The notes under the pieces were generated by a model. The model ran no database searches, was not told where the DNA came from, and saw only the letters and a list, made by a program, of their open reading frames with translations. This document shows positions 53,356 through 62,100 of a DNA stretch of 64,000 nucleotides, one piece after another. The position numbers and the translations under genes were made by a program. Numbering within the stretch: the first letter of the stretch is position 1; every line of letters starts with the position of its first letter. The DNA is taken from positions 124,001-188,000 of the forward strand of contig NZ_RJUL01000004.1 in assembly GCF_003751625.1 (NCBI RefSeq). Direction: 5' to 3'. This DNA is from Gallaecimonas pentaromativorans. GTDB lineage: Bacteria > Pseudomonadota > Gammaproteobacteria > Enterobacterales > Gallaecimonadaceae.

Positions 53356-55485
53356 TCAATCTCTGGGGGAAAACACCAGCTTAAAGCACACGTGGATGTG
53401 CGGATTGCGCTTGTAGTCTTCCGGCAAGGTGGCCTTGGAGACATCTTCAATCTGGTAACCCAGGGCTTCCACGGCGTCACGGTCGAGCTTGAAGTGGCGC
53501 TTGTTGTTGGAAAACACCACGCTAGCGCCGGGGCTCAGCACGTAGCTTATCTCGTCCAAAAGCTCGATATGGTCGCGCTGCACGTCAAAGCTTGCTTCCA
53601 TCCGCTTGGAGTTGGAGAAGGTCGGCGGGTCGACAAACACCAGGTCGAATTTGTCCTGGCAGCGATGTAGCCAATCCAGCACGTTGGCCTGCACCAACTG
53701 GTGATCGCGGCCCTTGATACCGTTGCCGCGCAGGTTCTCTTCTGCCCAGTCCAGATAGGTGCGGGACATATCCACCGAGGTGGTGGTCATGGCGCCGCCC
53801 TTGGCGGCATGCAAGGTGGCGGTGCCGGTGTAGCAAAAGAGGTTCAAAAAACGCTTGCCCTTGGCCATCTCCCCTACCCATTTGCGGGTCAGGCGGTGGT
53901 CAAGGAACAGGCCGGAATCGAGGTAATCAAAAAGGTTAACCCGGCAGCGCACGCCGTATTCTTCCACCCAAAAGTACTGGTGGCGGCTTTCCAGCTTCTC
54001 ATATTGATTGCTGCCGCTTTGGCGGGCCCGGGTTTTCACGGCGATTTTATCGGACTGCACCCCGGTTACCGCCACGGTGGCCACAATCAAGTCTTGCAGG
54101 CGACGGGCCGCCTTTTCCGGCTCGATGGTTTTGGGCGGCGCGTATTCTTGGATAACGATGCGATCGCCATAGCGGTCAACGGCGGCGTTGTAGTCGGGCA
54201 AGTCGGCATCATAAAGGCGGTAGGCTTCGATGCCTTCGCGCTTGGCCCATTTCTCCAGGGCTTTGATGTTCTTTTTCAGGCGGTTGGCATAAGCCTCCAC
54301 CGGGCCGCTCAGGGCCGATTGGGCCACTTCGCTGCTTTCTACCCGCGGTTGGCCCTGGCGCTCGTCCAGCTCGTAGCTGGCCAGTACCGCTTCAATGGCG
54401 CCGTTGTTGAGTTGCCACTGGTTGGATTTTAGGAGTTTTAACTGGCGCAGGCTTTCCGGGCTTCCGGTGTAAACCCCCAGGCGCCAACCCATAAATTGGC
54501 GAGCTTTAACGCCAAGCTCTCTGTAAAGGTACAGTACTTCGGCCATGTCCCCCAAGCGCTCGCCATAGGGAGGGTTACACAGCAGCAGACCCCGCTCGCC
54601 GGGTTTGTCATCCAAATCTTTGAGTGGCTGGGTTTCGAAGGTCAAAGCGCGGCCAACGCCGGCGGCCTTGGCGTTGTTGCGGGCCTTCTCTACAACCCGT
54701 TTGTCGCTGTCAAAACCAAAGAACTTAGCTTCAATGGGCTGGGCAGCATCGATGGCGGCTTTAACTTCTGTGTTCCAAATCTCGGCGCTATGCAGCGCCC
54801 AGTTTTCAAAGGCAAAGGCGCGCTTGAGGCCAGGGGCACGTTTACCGCGAATAAGGGCCGCTTCAATCACCAGGGTACCGGAGCCGCACATGGGGTCGAC
54901 CAGAAAGTCGAGGCTGGGATCTTTGTGCCAGCCGAGCTTGTACAAAATAGCGGCGGCCAGGGATTCTTTGAGCGGCGCGTCGCCGGCCTGGGTGCGATAG
55001 CCCCGCTGGTGCAGCGGTTTACCTACTAGATCAAGATAAATGGCCAGGCCTTTTTTACCCAAGTGGGCATGGACGCGGATATCCGGGTCCTTCACATCCA
55101 CCTGAGGGCGCTGGCCGCGCTCTTCGCGAAACACATCGACGATGGCGTCTTTGATTTTCATGGCGCCAAATTGGGTATGGCGGATCTCGCGATTAGAACC
55201 GGTAAAGTCCACCGCAAACTTGTTGGCCACCGAAAAATGCGAGGGCCACAGCACCTTGGCCGCCAGGGCGTAGATGTCGTCAGCGGTTTCGGCTTCACCT
55301 TCGGTCAGGGGCCACAGTACCCGGCTCGCCAGGCGCGACCACAGGCAGATGCGATAGGCGTTTTCCAGGGTGGCATCGGCCTTGACCCCGCCGTGGCCGG
55401 GTTTGGCGGCGATATCCAGCAACGCCAGTTCGTCCACCAGCAAAGCTTCCATGGCGGGGGCACAGGTAATAAAGAGTTGAGACAT
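53356..55485 (-). CDS. rlmL: 23S rRNA methyltransferase RlmKL
   Basis: Fused enzyme that makes m2G2445 (N-terminal RlmL half) and m7G2069 (C-terminal RlmK half) in 23S rRNA. 709 residues with an N-terminal THUMP domain, the first SAM site FLVDPMCGSGTLVIEAALIRG and LLLCNPPYGERLGD. The second Rossmann domain has LNLFCYTGTATLHAAKGGA and LVFVDPPTFSNSKR. Length and order match the E. coli protein. Confidence 0.97.
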   Translation of the reverse strand: MSQLFITCAPAMEALLVDELALLDIAAKPGHGGVKADATLENAYRICLWSRLASRVLWPLTEGEAETADDIYALAAKVLWPSHFSVANKFAVDFTGSNREIRHTQFGAMKIKDAIVDVFREERGQRPQVDVKDPDIRVHAHLGKKGLAIYLDLVGKPLHQRGYRTQAGDAPLKESLAAAILYKLGWHKDPSLDFLVDPMCGSGTLVIEAALIRGKRAPGLKRAFAFENWALHSAEIWNTEVKAAIDAAQPIEAKFFGFDSDKRVVEKARNNAKAAGVGRALTFETQPLKDLDDKPGERGLLLCNPPYGERLGDMAEVLYLYRELGVKARQFMGWRLGVYTGSPESLRQLKLLKSNQWQLNNGAIEAVLASYELDERQGQPRVESSEVAQSALSGPVEAYANRLKKNIKALEKWAKREGIEAYRLYDADLPDYNAAVDRYGDRIVIQEYAPPKTIEPEKAARRLQDLIVATVAVTGVQSDKIAVKTRARQSGSNQYEKLESRHQYFWVEEYGVRCRVNLFDYLDSGLFLDHRLTRKWVGEMAKGKRFLNLFCYTGTATLHAAKGGAMTTTSVDMSRTYLDWAEENLRGNGIKGRDHQLVQANVLDWLHRCQDKFDLVFVDPPTFSNSKRMEASFDVQRDHIELLDEISYVLSPGASVVFSNNKRHFKLDRDAVEALGYQIEDVSKATLPEDYKRNPHIHVCFKLVFSPRD

Positions 55486-55575
55486 GGGAAGATCCTGACC
55501 AAGTTAGCCCGCGATTATAGCGCCTTGGCCCCCCTTAGCTCAAAGCCTGCAACAAGGCTTTACGCCACGCTCTGG

Positions 55576-55612
55576 CAAAAAAGCGGCGCCACCGGGGCGC
55601 CACTTTTTTATC
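55576..55612. terminator. terminator between rlmL and the sulfatase gene
   Basis: AAAAAAG-GGCGCC and GGCGCC-CTTTTTT form a stem with one wobble pair and A and T runs. It ends the sulfatase transcript on the minus strand. Confidence 0.88.
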
Positions 55613-55613
55613 A

Positions 55614-57287
55614 TCAGGCCAAAAGCGCCTCAGGGTCCTGGTTGAGGTTGCGGGGCAGCCGTCTTTTGCTGGCCCTTTGCTCGGCCAACAACTGGCAAAG
55701 GGCTTCAAAAATCGGCTCGGGCAATTGCTGGCGATTGCCCGGGGCCATCAGGTTGGTTTGCTCCAGTGGGTCGGCATCGAGGTTGTAGCATTCGAACTGA
55801 GCCTTGACGCCGGTCGGCACCGGCAGGCTGTCAGCATTGCCCGGACCTTGGCTGAAGCGGGGGTTGTCAAAGTAGCGGGAGAACTTCCAGCGCCCGCCTT
55901 CGAGCGCGCTAGTGATGATGGTCTCCAGGTGTTTGGGCTGGGTAACGGGCTTGTAGGGCTTATCGCTGTGGGCGCCGCGCATATCGGCGCCGGTTTCTAC
56001 GGTGTCATCAGACATGAAATAGAGGGTGCGAGGCGTGCCGTCGTTGTTGTCCCTGAGCCAACTGGCCAAGTCTTCGCCCACCAGGGGCGCCGCTTCGGTA
56101 TATCGGCGGCTAAAGTGCTCAGCCATGGCCTGCTGCTTGCTGCTATCGGCGCCAGCCAAGCCCAATAAGGTGGGCAGTAAATCCAGGTGGCTGGTGAGCC
56201 CTTTGTGCTCTCCCGGCTTGAGCTCGGCCGGGTATGACAGATAAAAGGGCACATGCACCGTCTCTTCATAGGCGTTGTACCACTTTTGGTGCAAGCCGCC
56301 ATGGGCGCCCAGCATTTCGCCGTGGTCCGAGGTGAACACCACTATGGTGTCTTCAAAAAAGCTGCACTGCTGAAGTGTTTGGTAGACCTTGTGGATATGG
56401 CGGTCTACTTCGGCAATCAACCAGTAATAAAACTGGCGGTAACGGGCGATATCGGGCTGCGGCAGGTAAAAGAGCGGGTATTGGCTGGCGTAATCGGCCT
56501 GGCAGCTGGGCTTGCTGGCCAAGTCTTCATCGGCAGTGGGGGCCGGGTCGATTTGCGGCAGGTGGCCGGCTTTGACCTGCTCTTGGAAATGCTCGAACCA
56601 TTGCACATCGAAAAAGACGATGTCATGGGGGTTCACAAAGCTTGAAACCAACACAAAGGGTTGGTCATCCCCTGCCCTTGCCTTGGCATCTAGCTCTTCG
56701 AGGGTGCGGCAAACCTGCTCGGCAAAGCCTGGGTCACGGTTGGTGCCGTCGTTGGCTTGCAAGGAGCCGTGAGGCTCGGGGCCTATCCAGCCGTGCCAGC
56801 CATAGGGCTGTAGCCGGTTAGCGACCTTGTAGTTACCGATTTTGTCGGGAATGGGACTGCCGTCGGTCTCGGTGGTCAATAACGCGGTGCGGGTACCCGG
56901 CACCAGTAAGTCTTCGTCCGACAGATGCCATTTACCCCGGTAGTAGGTTTGATAGCCAAGGGCCGCAAACCAGTGGCCCATGGTGGGCAGGGTGTCGGCG
57001 TCCAGCCAGAACATGGCCGGATCGAACGAGGATTTGCCCATGCCCGGTGTCTGGCTAACCCCATGCAGGGACGGATATTGGCCGGTAAAAATCGTGGCCC
57101 TGGCCGGCGAGCAAGCGGTGGCGCCGGTGTAATGGTTTTGAAAGCGGATACTGTTTTTGGCAATGGCCTCCCGGCCGGGGCAATGGGCCAGGCGCCACGC
57201 TTTGGCGTCGGCATTTTCGTAAGGGGGCGGGAAGCGTTCTTCATCGGTCATGATGACCAGGATATTGGGGCGTTTGGGCGATGCCAT
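55614..57287 (-). CDS. sulfatase (alkaline-phosphatase superfamily)
   Basis: 557 residues. The metal site starts RPNILVIMTDEERFPPP. The maturation motif is ACSPARATIFTGQYPSLHG, a Cys-type sulfatase needing formylglycine conversion. Other residues are in FTSDHGEMLGAHG and HLSDEDLL. No signal peptide is visible, so the enzyme may be cytoplasmic, like choline sulfatases. I chose the ATG at 57287, which follows AGGAGGAC. No maturase gene is nearby. The gene sits inside an otherwise conserved pyrD-zapC-rlmL-uup block. Confidence 0.9.
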   Translation of the reverse strand: MASPKRPNILVIMTDEERFPPPYENADAKAWRLAHCPGREAIAKNSIRFQNHYTGATACSPARATIFTGQYPSLHGVSQTPGMGKSSFDPAMFWLDADTLPTMGHWFAALGYQTYYRGKWHLSDEDLLVPGTRTALLTTETDGSPIPDKIGNYKVANRLQPYGWHGWIGPEPHGSLQANDGTNRDPGFAEQVCRTLEELDAKARAGDDQPFVLVSSFVNPHDIVFFDVQWFEHFQEQVKAGHLPQIDPAPTADEDLASKPSCQADYASQYPLFYLPQPDIARYRQFYYWLIAEVDRHIHKVYQTLQQCSFFEDTIVVFTSDHGEMLGAHGGLHQKWYNAYEETVHVPFYLSYPAELKPGEHKGLTSHLDLLPTLLGLAGADSSKQQAMAEHFSRRYTEAAPLVGEDLASWLRDNNDGTPRTLYFMSDDTVETGADMRGAHSDKPYKPVTQPKHLETIITSALEGGRWKFSRYFDNPRFSQGPGNADSLPVPTGVKAQFECYNLDADPLEQTNLMAPGNRQQLPEPIFEALCQLLAEQRASKRRLPRNLNQDPEALLA

Positions 57288-57398
57288 GTGTCCTCCTGAC
57301 AGTGCGTCGATTGGCCTAAGTGGCCGAACTGGCAGGAAAACAGTGCTTGGCCTCCCTGCCACCGCTTAGCCTAGCAGTGGCAAAAGGCACTCGCCGGG

Positions 57399-57950
57399 TT
57401 AGCTGACCCGGCGCAGGTTATCGCCTTGACGTTGCCACTGGGACGGCCAGAGGCGATTGTTCATCACCTTCACCACCTGGAAGCAACCGAGGGTTTGGCT
57501 GTCCGACAAACCCAGCGGGCCGTCCAGCAGCATGCACAGGGTCGAGTTGGACTCGAAGCTCTCGATGGCCAGGCATTGGCCCCGACCAAAGGCGGTTTGC
57601 AGCGATACCAGCGCCGGGCTTGTCGCCGCCTCTACCCCTTGGGGGTTTTCGGCAAAAAACCAGCTTTTGGGCATGGAGGGCTTGGCAAAGCGGCGAATGG
57701 CACAGGCGTTCAGCGCCGCTTGCACCCGCTCCGGGTCTGACAGCGTATCGCAGGGCGCCAGGGCGTTGATAACGGCCGCATAATAATGGGCATCGTCAAC
57801 GTCAAAAGCGCCGCCGAGGCAGGCATCGGGGATGAGCCACTTGGAGCCGTATGGCGTCATGAACACAAGGCCGCCACCAAGCTCGATGCTCAGTCGGTTA
57901 TGGTCTTGGTCAAATTGCCAGGCCCAAGTGTGGGCCGGTTCCAGAATCAT
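57399..57950 (-). CDS. zapC: cell division protein ZapC
   Basis: FtsZ-associated protein that stabilises the Z ring. 183 residues, with the ZapC pattern ILEPAHTWAWQFDQDHNRLSIELGGGLVFMT, DDAHYYAAVINAL, IRRFAKPSMPKSWFF and KVMNNRLWP. It lies directly downstream of pyrD, as in E. coli, which supports the assignment. Confidence 0.9.
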   Translation of the reverse strand: MILEPAHTWAWQFDQDHNRLSIELGGGLVFMTPYGSKWLIPDACLGGAFDVDDAHYYAAVINALAPCDTLSDPERVQAALNACAIRRFAKPSMPKSWFFAENPQGVEAATSPALVSLQTAFGRGQCLAIESFESNSTLCMLLDGPLGLSDSQTLGCFQVVKVMNNRLWPSQWQRQGDNLRRVS

Positions 57951-57990
57951 GCTGCATCTCCCTGATAAGATGTTAAAAATTATACAGCAT

Positions 57991-58031
57991 GATCCTGAAA
58001 ATTAAAGGTTTTTTGAAAATCGTTCAGGATC
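57991..58031. repeat. inverted repeat between zapC and pyrD
   Basis: GATCCTGAA (57991-57999) and TTCAGGATC (58023-58031) are perfect 9-base arms 23 bases apart. It could be a weak hairpin after pyrD or an operator for zapC. Confidence 0.4.
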
Positions 58032-58040
58032 GCGGCGCGA

Positions 58041-59051
58041 TCATTCGATCCCGTCCACGATCGCCTTTACCAGCGCGGGCCCTTGATAAATAAAACCGGT
58101 ATAGATCTGCAACAGATCGGCCCCGGCATTGAGTTTTTCCTGCGCACTTTGCGCAGAATCTATACCGCCCACCCCGACAATGGGCAGCTCGCCGGCCAGC
58201 ATGCCCTTGAGTTTTGTTACGGTTTGGGTGCTGAGCGCGCGCACCGGCCGGCCGGAAAGGCCACCGGCTTCGCTGCCGTGTTTAAGGTGCTCGACACCGG
58301 TGCGGGCCAGGGTGGTGTTGGTGGCAATCACCCCGTCCATATGGTGGCGGCGCAGGCAATCGGCCACCGACTGCAGCTCTTCATCGTTCATGTCGGGGGC
58401 GATTTTCACCACCACCGGTACGTAGCGGCCGTGCTGGTCGGCAAGCGCCAGTTGGCGGGCCTTGACCGAAGACAGCAGCTCGTCGAAGGCTTCGCCGTAT
58501 TGCATGCTGCGAAGCCCGGGGGTGTTGGGAGAGGAGATGTTTACCGTCACATAGGAGGCGTGGCCATAGACTTTGTCCAGGCAGATTAGGTAGTCCTCGG
58601 TGCCCTTTTCAACCGGCGTGTCTTTGTTCTTGCCGATGTTGATGCCGAGAATGCCCCGGTAGTTGGCGGCTTTGACGTTGTTGACTAGGTTATCGACGCC
58701 GAGGTTGTTAAAGCCCATGCGGTTGATGATGGCATTGGCTTTCGGTAGGCGGAACAAACGGGGTTTGGGGTTGCCGGCCTGGGGGCGCGGGGTGACGGTA
58801 CCCACTTCGATAAAGCCAAAGCCCATAGCGGCAAAGGCGTCGATGCAGGCGCCGTTTTTATCCAGGCCCGCCGCCAAACCCAGCGGGTTTTTAAAGGTCA
58901 GCCCCATCCGTTCAACCGGTTTATCCGCAACCGATTGCGCAATGAGCCCTTTGAGGGGACTTTTACCCAGCCAGGCCAACTGGCCAAGGGTCAGATCGTG
59001 GGAACGCTCCGGGTCCATCCGAAACAACAAGGGCTTAAGCAAGGAATACAT
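58041..59051 (-). CDS. pyrD: dihydroorotate dehydrogenase (quinone), class 2
   Basis: Membrane-associated flavoenzyme of pyrimidine synthesis that passes electrons to quinone. 336 residues, the length of E. coli PyrD. It has the N-terminal membrane-binding helices ([19 protein letters not shown]), [13 protein letters not shown], the catalytic Ser region [11 protein letters not shown], and the FMN-phosphate loops TNTTLAR and [28 protein letters not shown]. The ribosome site GGAGGTG follows directly on a terminator T run. Confidence 0.97.
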   Translation of the reverse strand: MYSLLKPLLFRMDPERSHDLTLGQLAWLGKSPLKGLIAQSVADKPVERMGLTFKNPLGLAAGLDKNGACIDAFAAMGFGFIEVGTVTPRPQAGNPKPRLFRLPKANAIINRMGFNNLGVDNLVNNVKAANYRGILGINIGKNKDTPVEKGTEDYLICLDKVYGHASYVTVNISSPNTPGLRSMQYGEAFDELLSSVKARQLALADQHGRYVPVVVKIAPDMNDEELQSVADCLRRHHMDGVIATNTTLARTGVEHLKHGSEAGGLSGRPVRALSTQTVTKLKGMLAGELPIVGVGGIDSAQSAQEKLNAGADLLQIYTGFIYQGPALVKAIVDGIE

Positions 59052-59058
59052 GTCACCT

Positions 59059-59094
59059 CCAAAAAAAACCTCGGCACCAGGCCGAGGTTTTGCA
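59059..59094 (-). terminator. terminator of gdhB, adjoining the pyrD ribosome site
   Basis: AAAACCTCGGC and GCCGAGGTTTT are followed on the minus strand by TTTTTTTTGGAGGTGACATG. The T run merges into the pyrD leader. Confidence 0.88.
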
Positions 59095-59108
59095 TTATAC
59101 CCACAAAA

Positions 59109-62100
59109 TCAGGCGGCTGTGGCCGGCTGGCAGTGGTGAATAAGGATGCCCAGCTCACGCAGCGCCACCGAGAACTTGGCGAACTCGTGGGTTTGGCTGG
59201 TGCGGAACTCAGACAGCATCTGGTTCCAGCGGGTCAGGATGGCTTCATGCCCCTCAATCCACTGCTCCACCACATCTTCCACCGGGCAGCTGTCGTCGGT
59301 GCAGCTTTGCAGCACGGCGGCGGTCAGCTGGCGCTGGTGCCAGTCCAGCTCTTCGCGGTAGGAGGCGCGGGCCAGGGCTTGCCAGTGGTTGGTAACCGGC
59401 TGGCCGATGATCTGCTCGAGGAACCAGTGCAGGCCCAGTTGCGCGCCCAGTTTGTAGTAACTGTTGGCCACCAGGGTCTGGGGCAACTGCTGCTGCTGGG
59501 CCACTTCGGCAATATCCATCACGCAGAACAGGCTGGAAAGCTGCTCGATTTCATAGGCAAGAGACTTGGGCACACCGGCTTCTACCAGTTGCTCTGCCTC
59601 GGCGCGAATGCCCTCGGCTTCGTCTTCCACCATGTAACCCAGCAAGTTGGCTTTGATTTTCTCAACGCCGTCCTTGTAGAAGGCAACCCCCTCTTCGATG
59701 GTCATGGACTTGTTGCGATGGCGCAGGAACCAGCGGGTAGCGCGGCGAATGGTGCGGCGCAGCTCGAACAGCAAGCCGGACTGCACATCGCTGGCGATGA
59801 CGTTATCCAGAGCGGTTACTTCAGCCCAGAGGCGGCGCAGGTCGAAAATGGCCGCGGCCATGGCGTAGCTGTGGGCGATGTCCACGGCGGTGCCGCCGGT
59901 TTCGTCCATCATGCGGTGCACGAAGTTCAGGCCCATGTCGTTGGTGATGCGGTTGGCAAGCTGGGTAGCGATGATTTCGCCGCGCAGCGGGTGGTTAGCC
60001 ATGGCATCACTGAACTGGTCTTGGATCAGCGCCGGGAAGTTGGCCTTGAGCAGTTTGGAGTGGTAGGCATCTTCGGTGATCTCCGCCACGTTAAACATCT
60101 CTTTGAGGACCATCTTGCTGTAAGCGGTCAGTACCGACAGCTCGGGGCGGGTCAGGCCTTTGCCTTGGGCGGCGCGCTCGGCCAGCTCGTCTTCAGATGG
60201 CAGGAACTCCAAGGCGCGGTCCAGCTTGCCGGCTTTTTCCAGCTCTTGGATAAAGCGGCTTTGCTCTTTAAGGGCGCTGCCCCCTTTTAGCTCGGTAATG
60301 GAGATGGAGTGGGTCTGCTCGTAGCAGTCTTCCAGCACGATGCGGGCCACGTCGTCGGTCATGTCGTACAAGAGCTTGTCGCGCTGCTTGCGGGTCATGT
60401 CGCCGCTTTGCACCAGGGTGTTCAGAAGGATTTTGATATTCACTTCGTTATCGGAACAATCCACGCCGCCGACGTTGTCCACAAAGTCGGTGTTGATGCG
60501 CCCGCCGCCCAGGGCGTATTCGATACGGCCGCGCTGGGTCAGGCCCAGGTTACCGCCCTCGCCTACTACCTTGGCACGCAGCTCGCCACCGTTGATGCGG
60601 ATGGCATCGTTGGCACGGTCGCCCACTTCGGCGCTGCTTTCGCTGGCCGCTTTCACGTAGGTACCGATACCGCCGTTCCACAGCAGATCCACTTCCATCT
60701 GCAAGATGGCTTTCATCAGCTCGTTAGGGGTCATGCTGACTTTTTTGGTGTCGAGCATGCGCTTCATCTGCGGGCTGAGTTTGATGGCCTTGAGGCTACG
60801 GCTGAAGATACCGCCGCCTTCAGAGATAAGCTCTTTGTTGTAATCGTCCCAGGTGCTGGTGGGCAGGTTAAAGAGGCGCTCGCGCTCGGCAAAGCTCAAA
60901 GCGGCATCCGGCTCCGGGTCGATGAAGATGTGCATGTGGTTAAAGGCGGCCAGCAGGCGGGTGTGCTTGGACAGCAGCATGCCGTTACCAAACACATCGC
61001 CGGCCATGTCACCGATACCGGTAGCGGTAAAGTCGGTGGTTTGGCAGTCGATACCCATTTCCCGGAAGTGGCGCTTGACCGACTCCCAGCCGCCACGGGC
61101 AGTGATACCCATTTTCTTGTGGTCGTACCCCACGGAGCCGCCAGAGGCAAAGGCGTCACCCAGCCAGTGGCCGTATTCTTCGGCAATGCCGTTGGCAATG
61201 TCGGAGAAAGTGGCAGTGCCTTTGTCGGCCGCTACCACGAGATAAGGGTCGTCTTCGTCGTGGCGCACCACGTCAACCGGCGGCACGATGTCGCCGCCGA
61301 CAATGTTGTCGGTGATGTCCAACAGCGCGCGGATAAAGGTGCGGTAGCACTCTTTGCCTTCGTTGAGGAAGGCTTCGCGGCCACCGGTGGTGGGCAGCTT
61401 TTTACAGACAAAGCCGCCTTTGGCGCCCACAGGGACGATAACGGTGTTCTTCACCTGCTGGGCTTTTACCAGGCCCAATACCTCGGTGCGGAAGTCTTCG
61501 CGGCGGTCAGACCAACGCAGGCCGCCACGGGCCACCTTGCCACCACGCAGATGCACACCTTCAACCCGCGGGCTGTAGACGAAGATCTCAAAGGCCGGCA
61601 ACGGCAGCGGCATGTCGGAGATCATGTCCGGCTTCATCTTGAAGGAGATGTACGGCTTCTCGTTGCCGTCCTTGCTCTTTTGGAAGAAGTTGGTGCGCAA
61701 TGTGGCGCTGATAAGCTCCACGTAGGAGCGGATGATACGGTCGTCATCGAGGTTGGAGACTTGATCCAGCTCCTCGTTGATTTGGCCAACCAGTTTTTCC
61801 AGGGTCTTTTCGGCCGCCGGCTTTTTGGGGTCGAAACGCTTGGTAAAAAGCTGCACCAGCATCTGTGCCAGATGCGGGTAACGCACCAGGGTTTCTTCGA
61901 TGTAAGACTGGCTGAAAGAAGAGCCAATCTGGCGCATGTACTTGGCAAAGGCGCGCAGGATAACCACTTCGCGGCCAGTCAGGCCTGAGCCCAAAACCAG
62001 TTTGTTAAAGCCGTCGTCTTCGAAGTCGCCGCTCCACACCTTGGCAAAGGCGTCTTGGAAACGGTGCTGGCTCTCTTCGAGGTTCAGCTCCTTGGCGCCG

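Noticed and set aside
60309-61988. 559-codon open frame on the plus strand
   Set aside because: It is the antisense shadow of gdhB; its His/Gly/Val-rich composition, lack of a ribosome site and the clear protein on the other strand rule it out.
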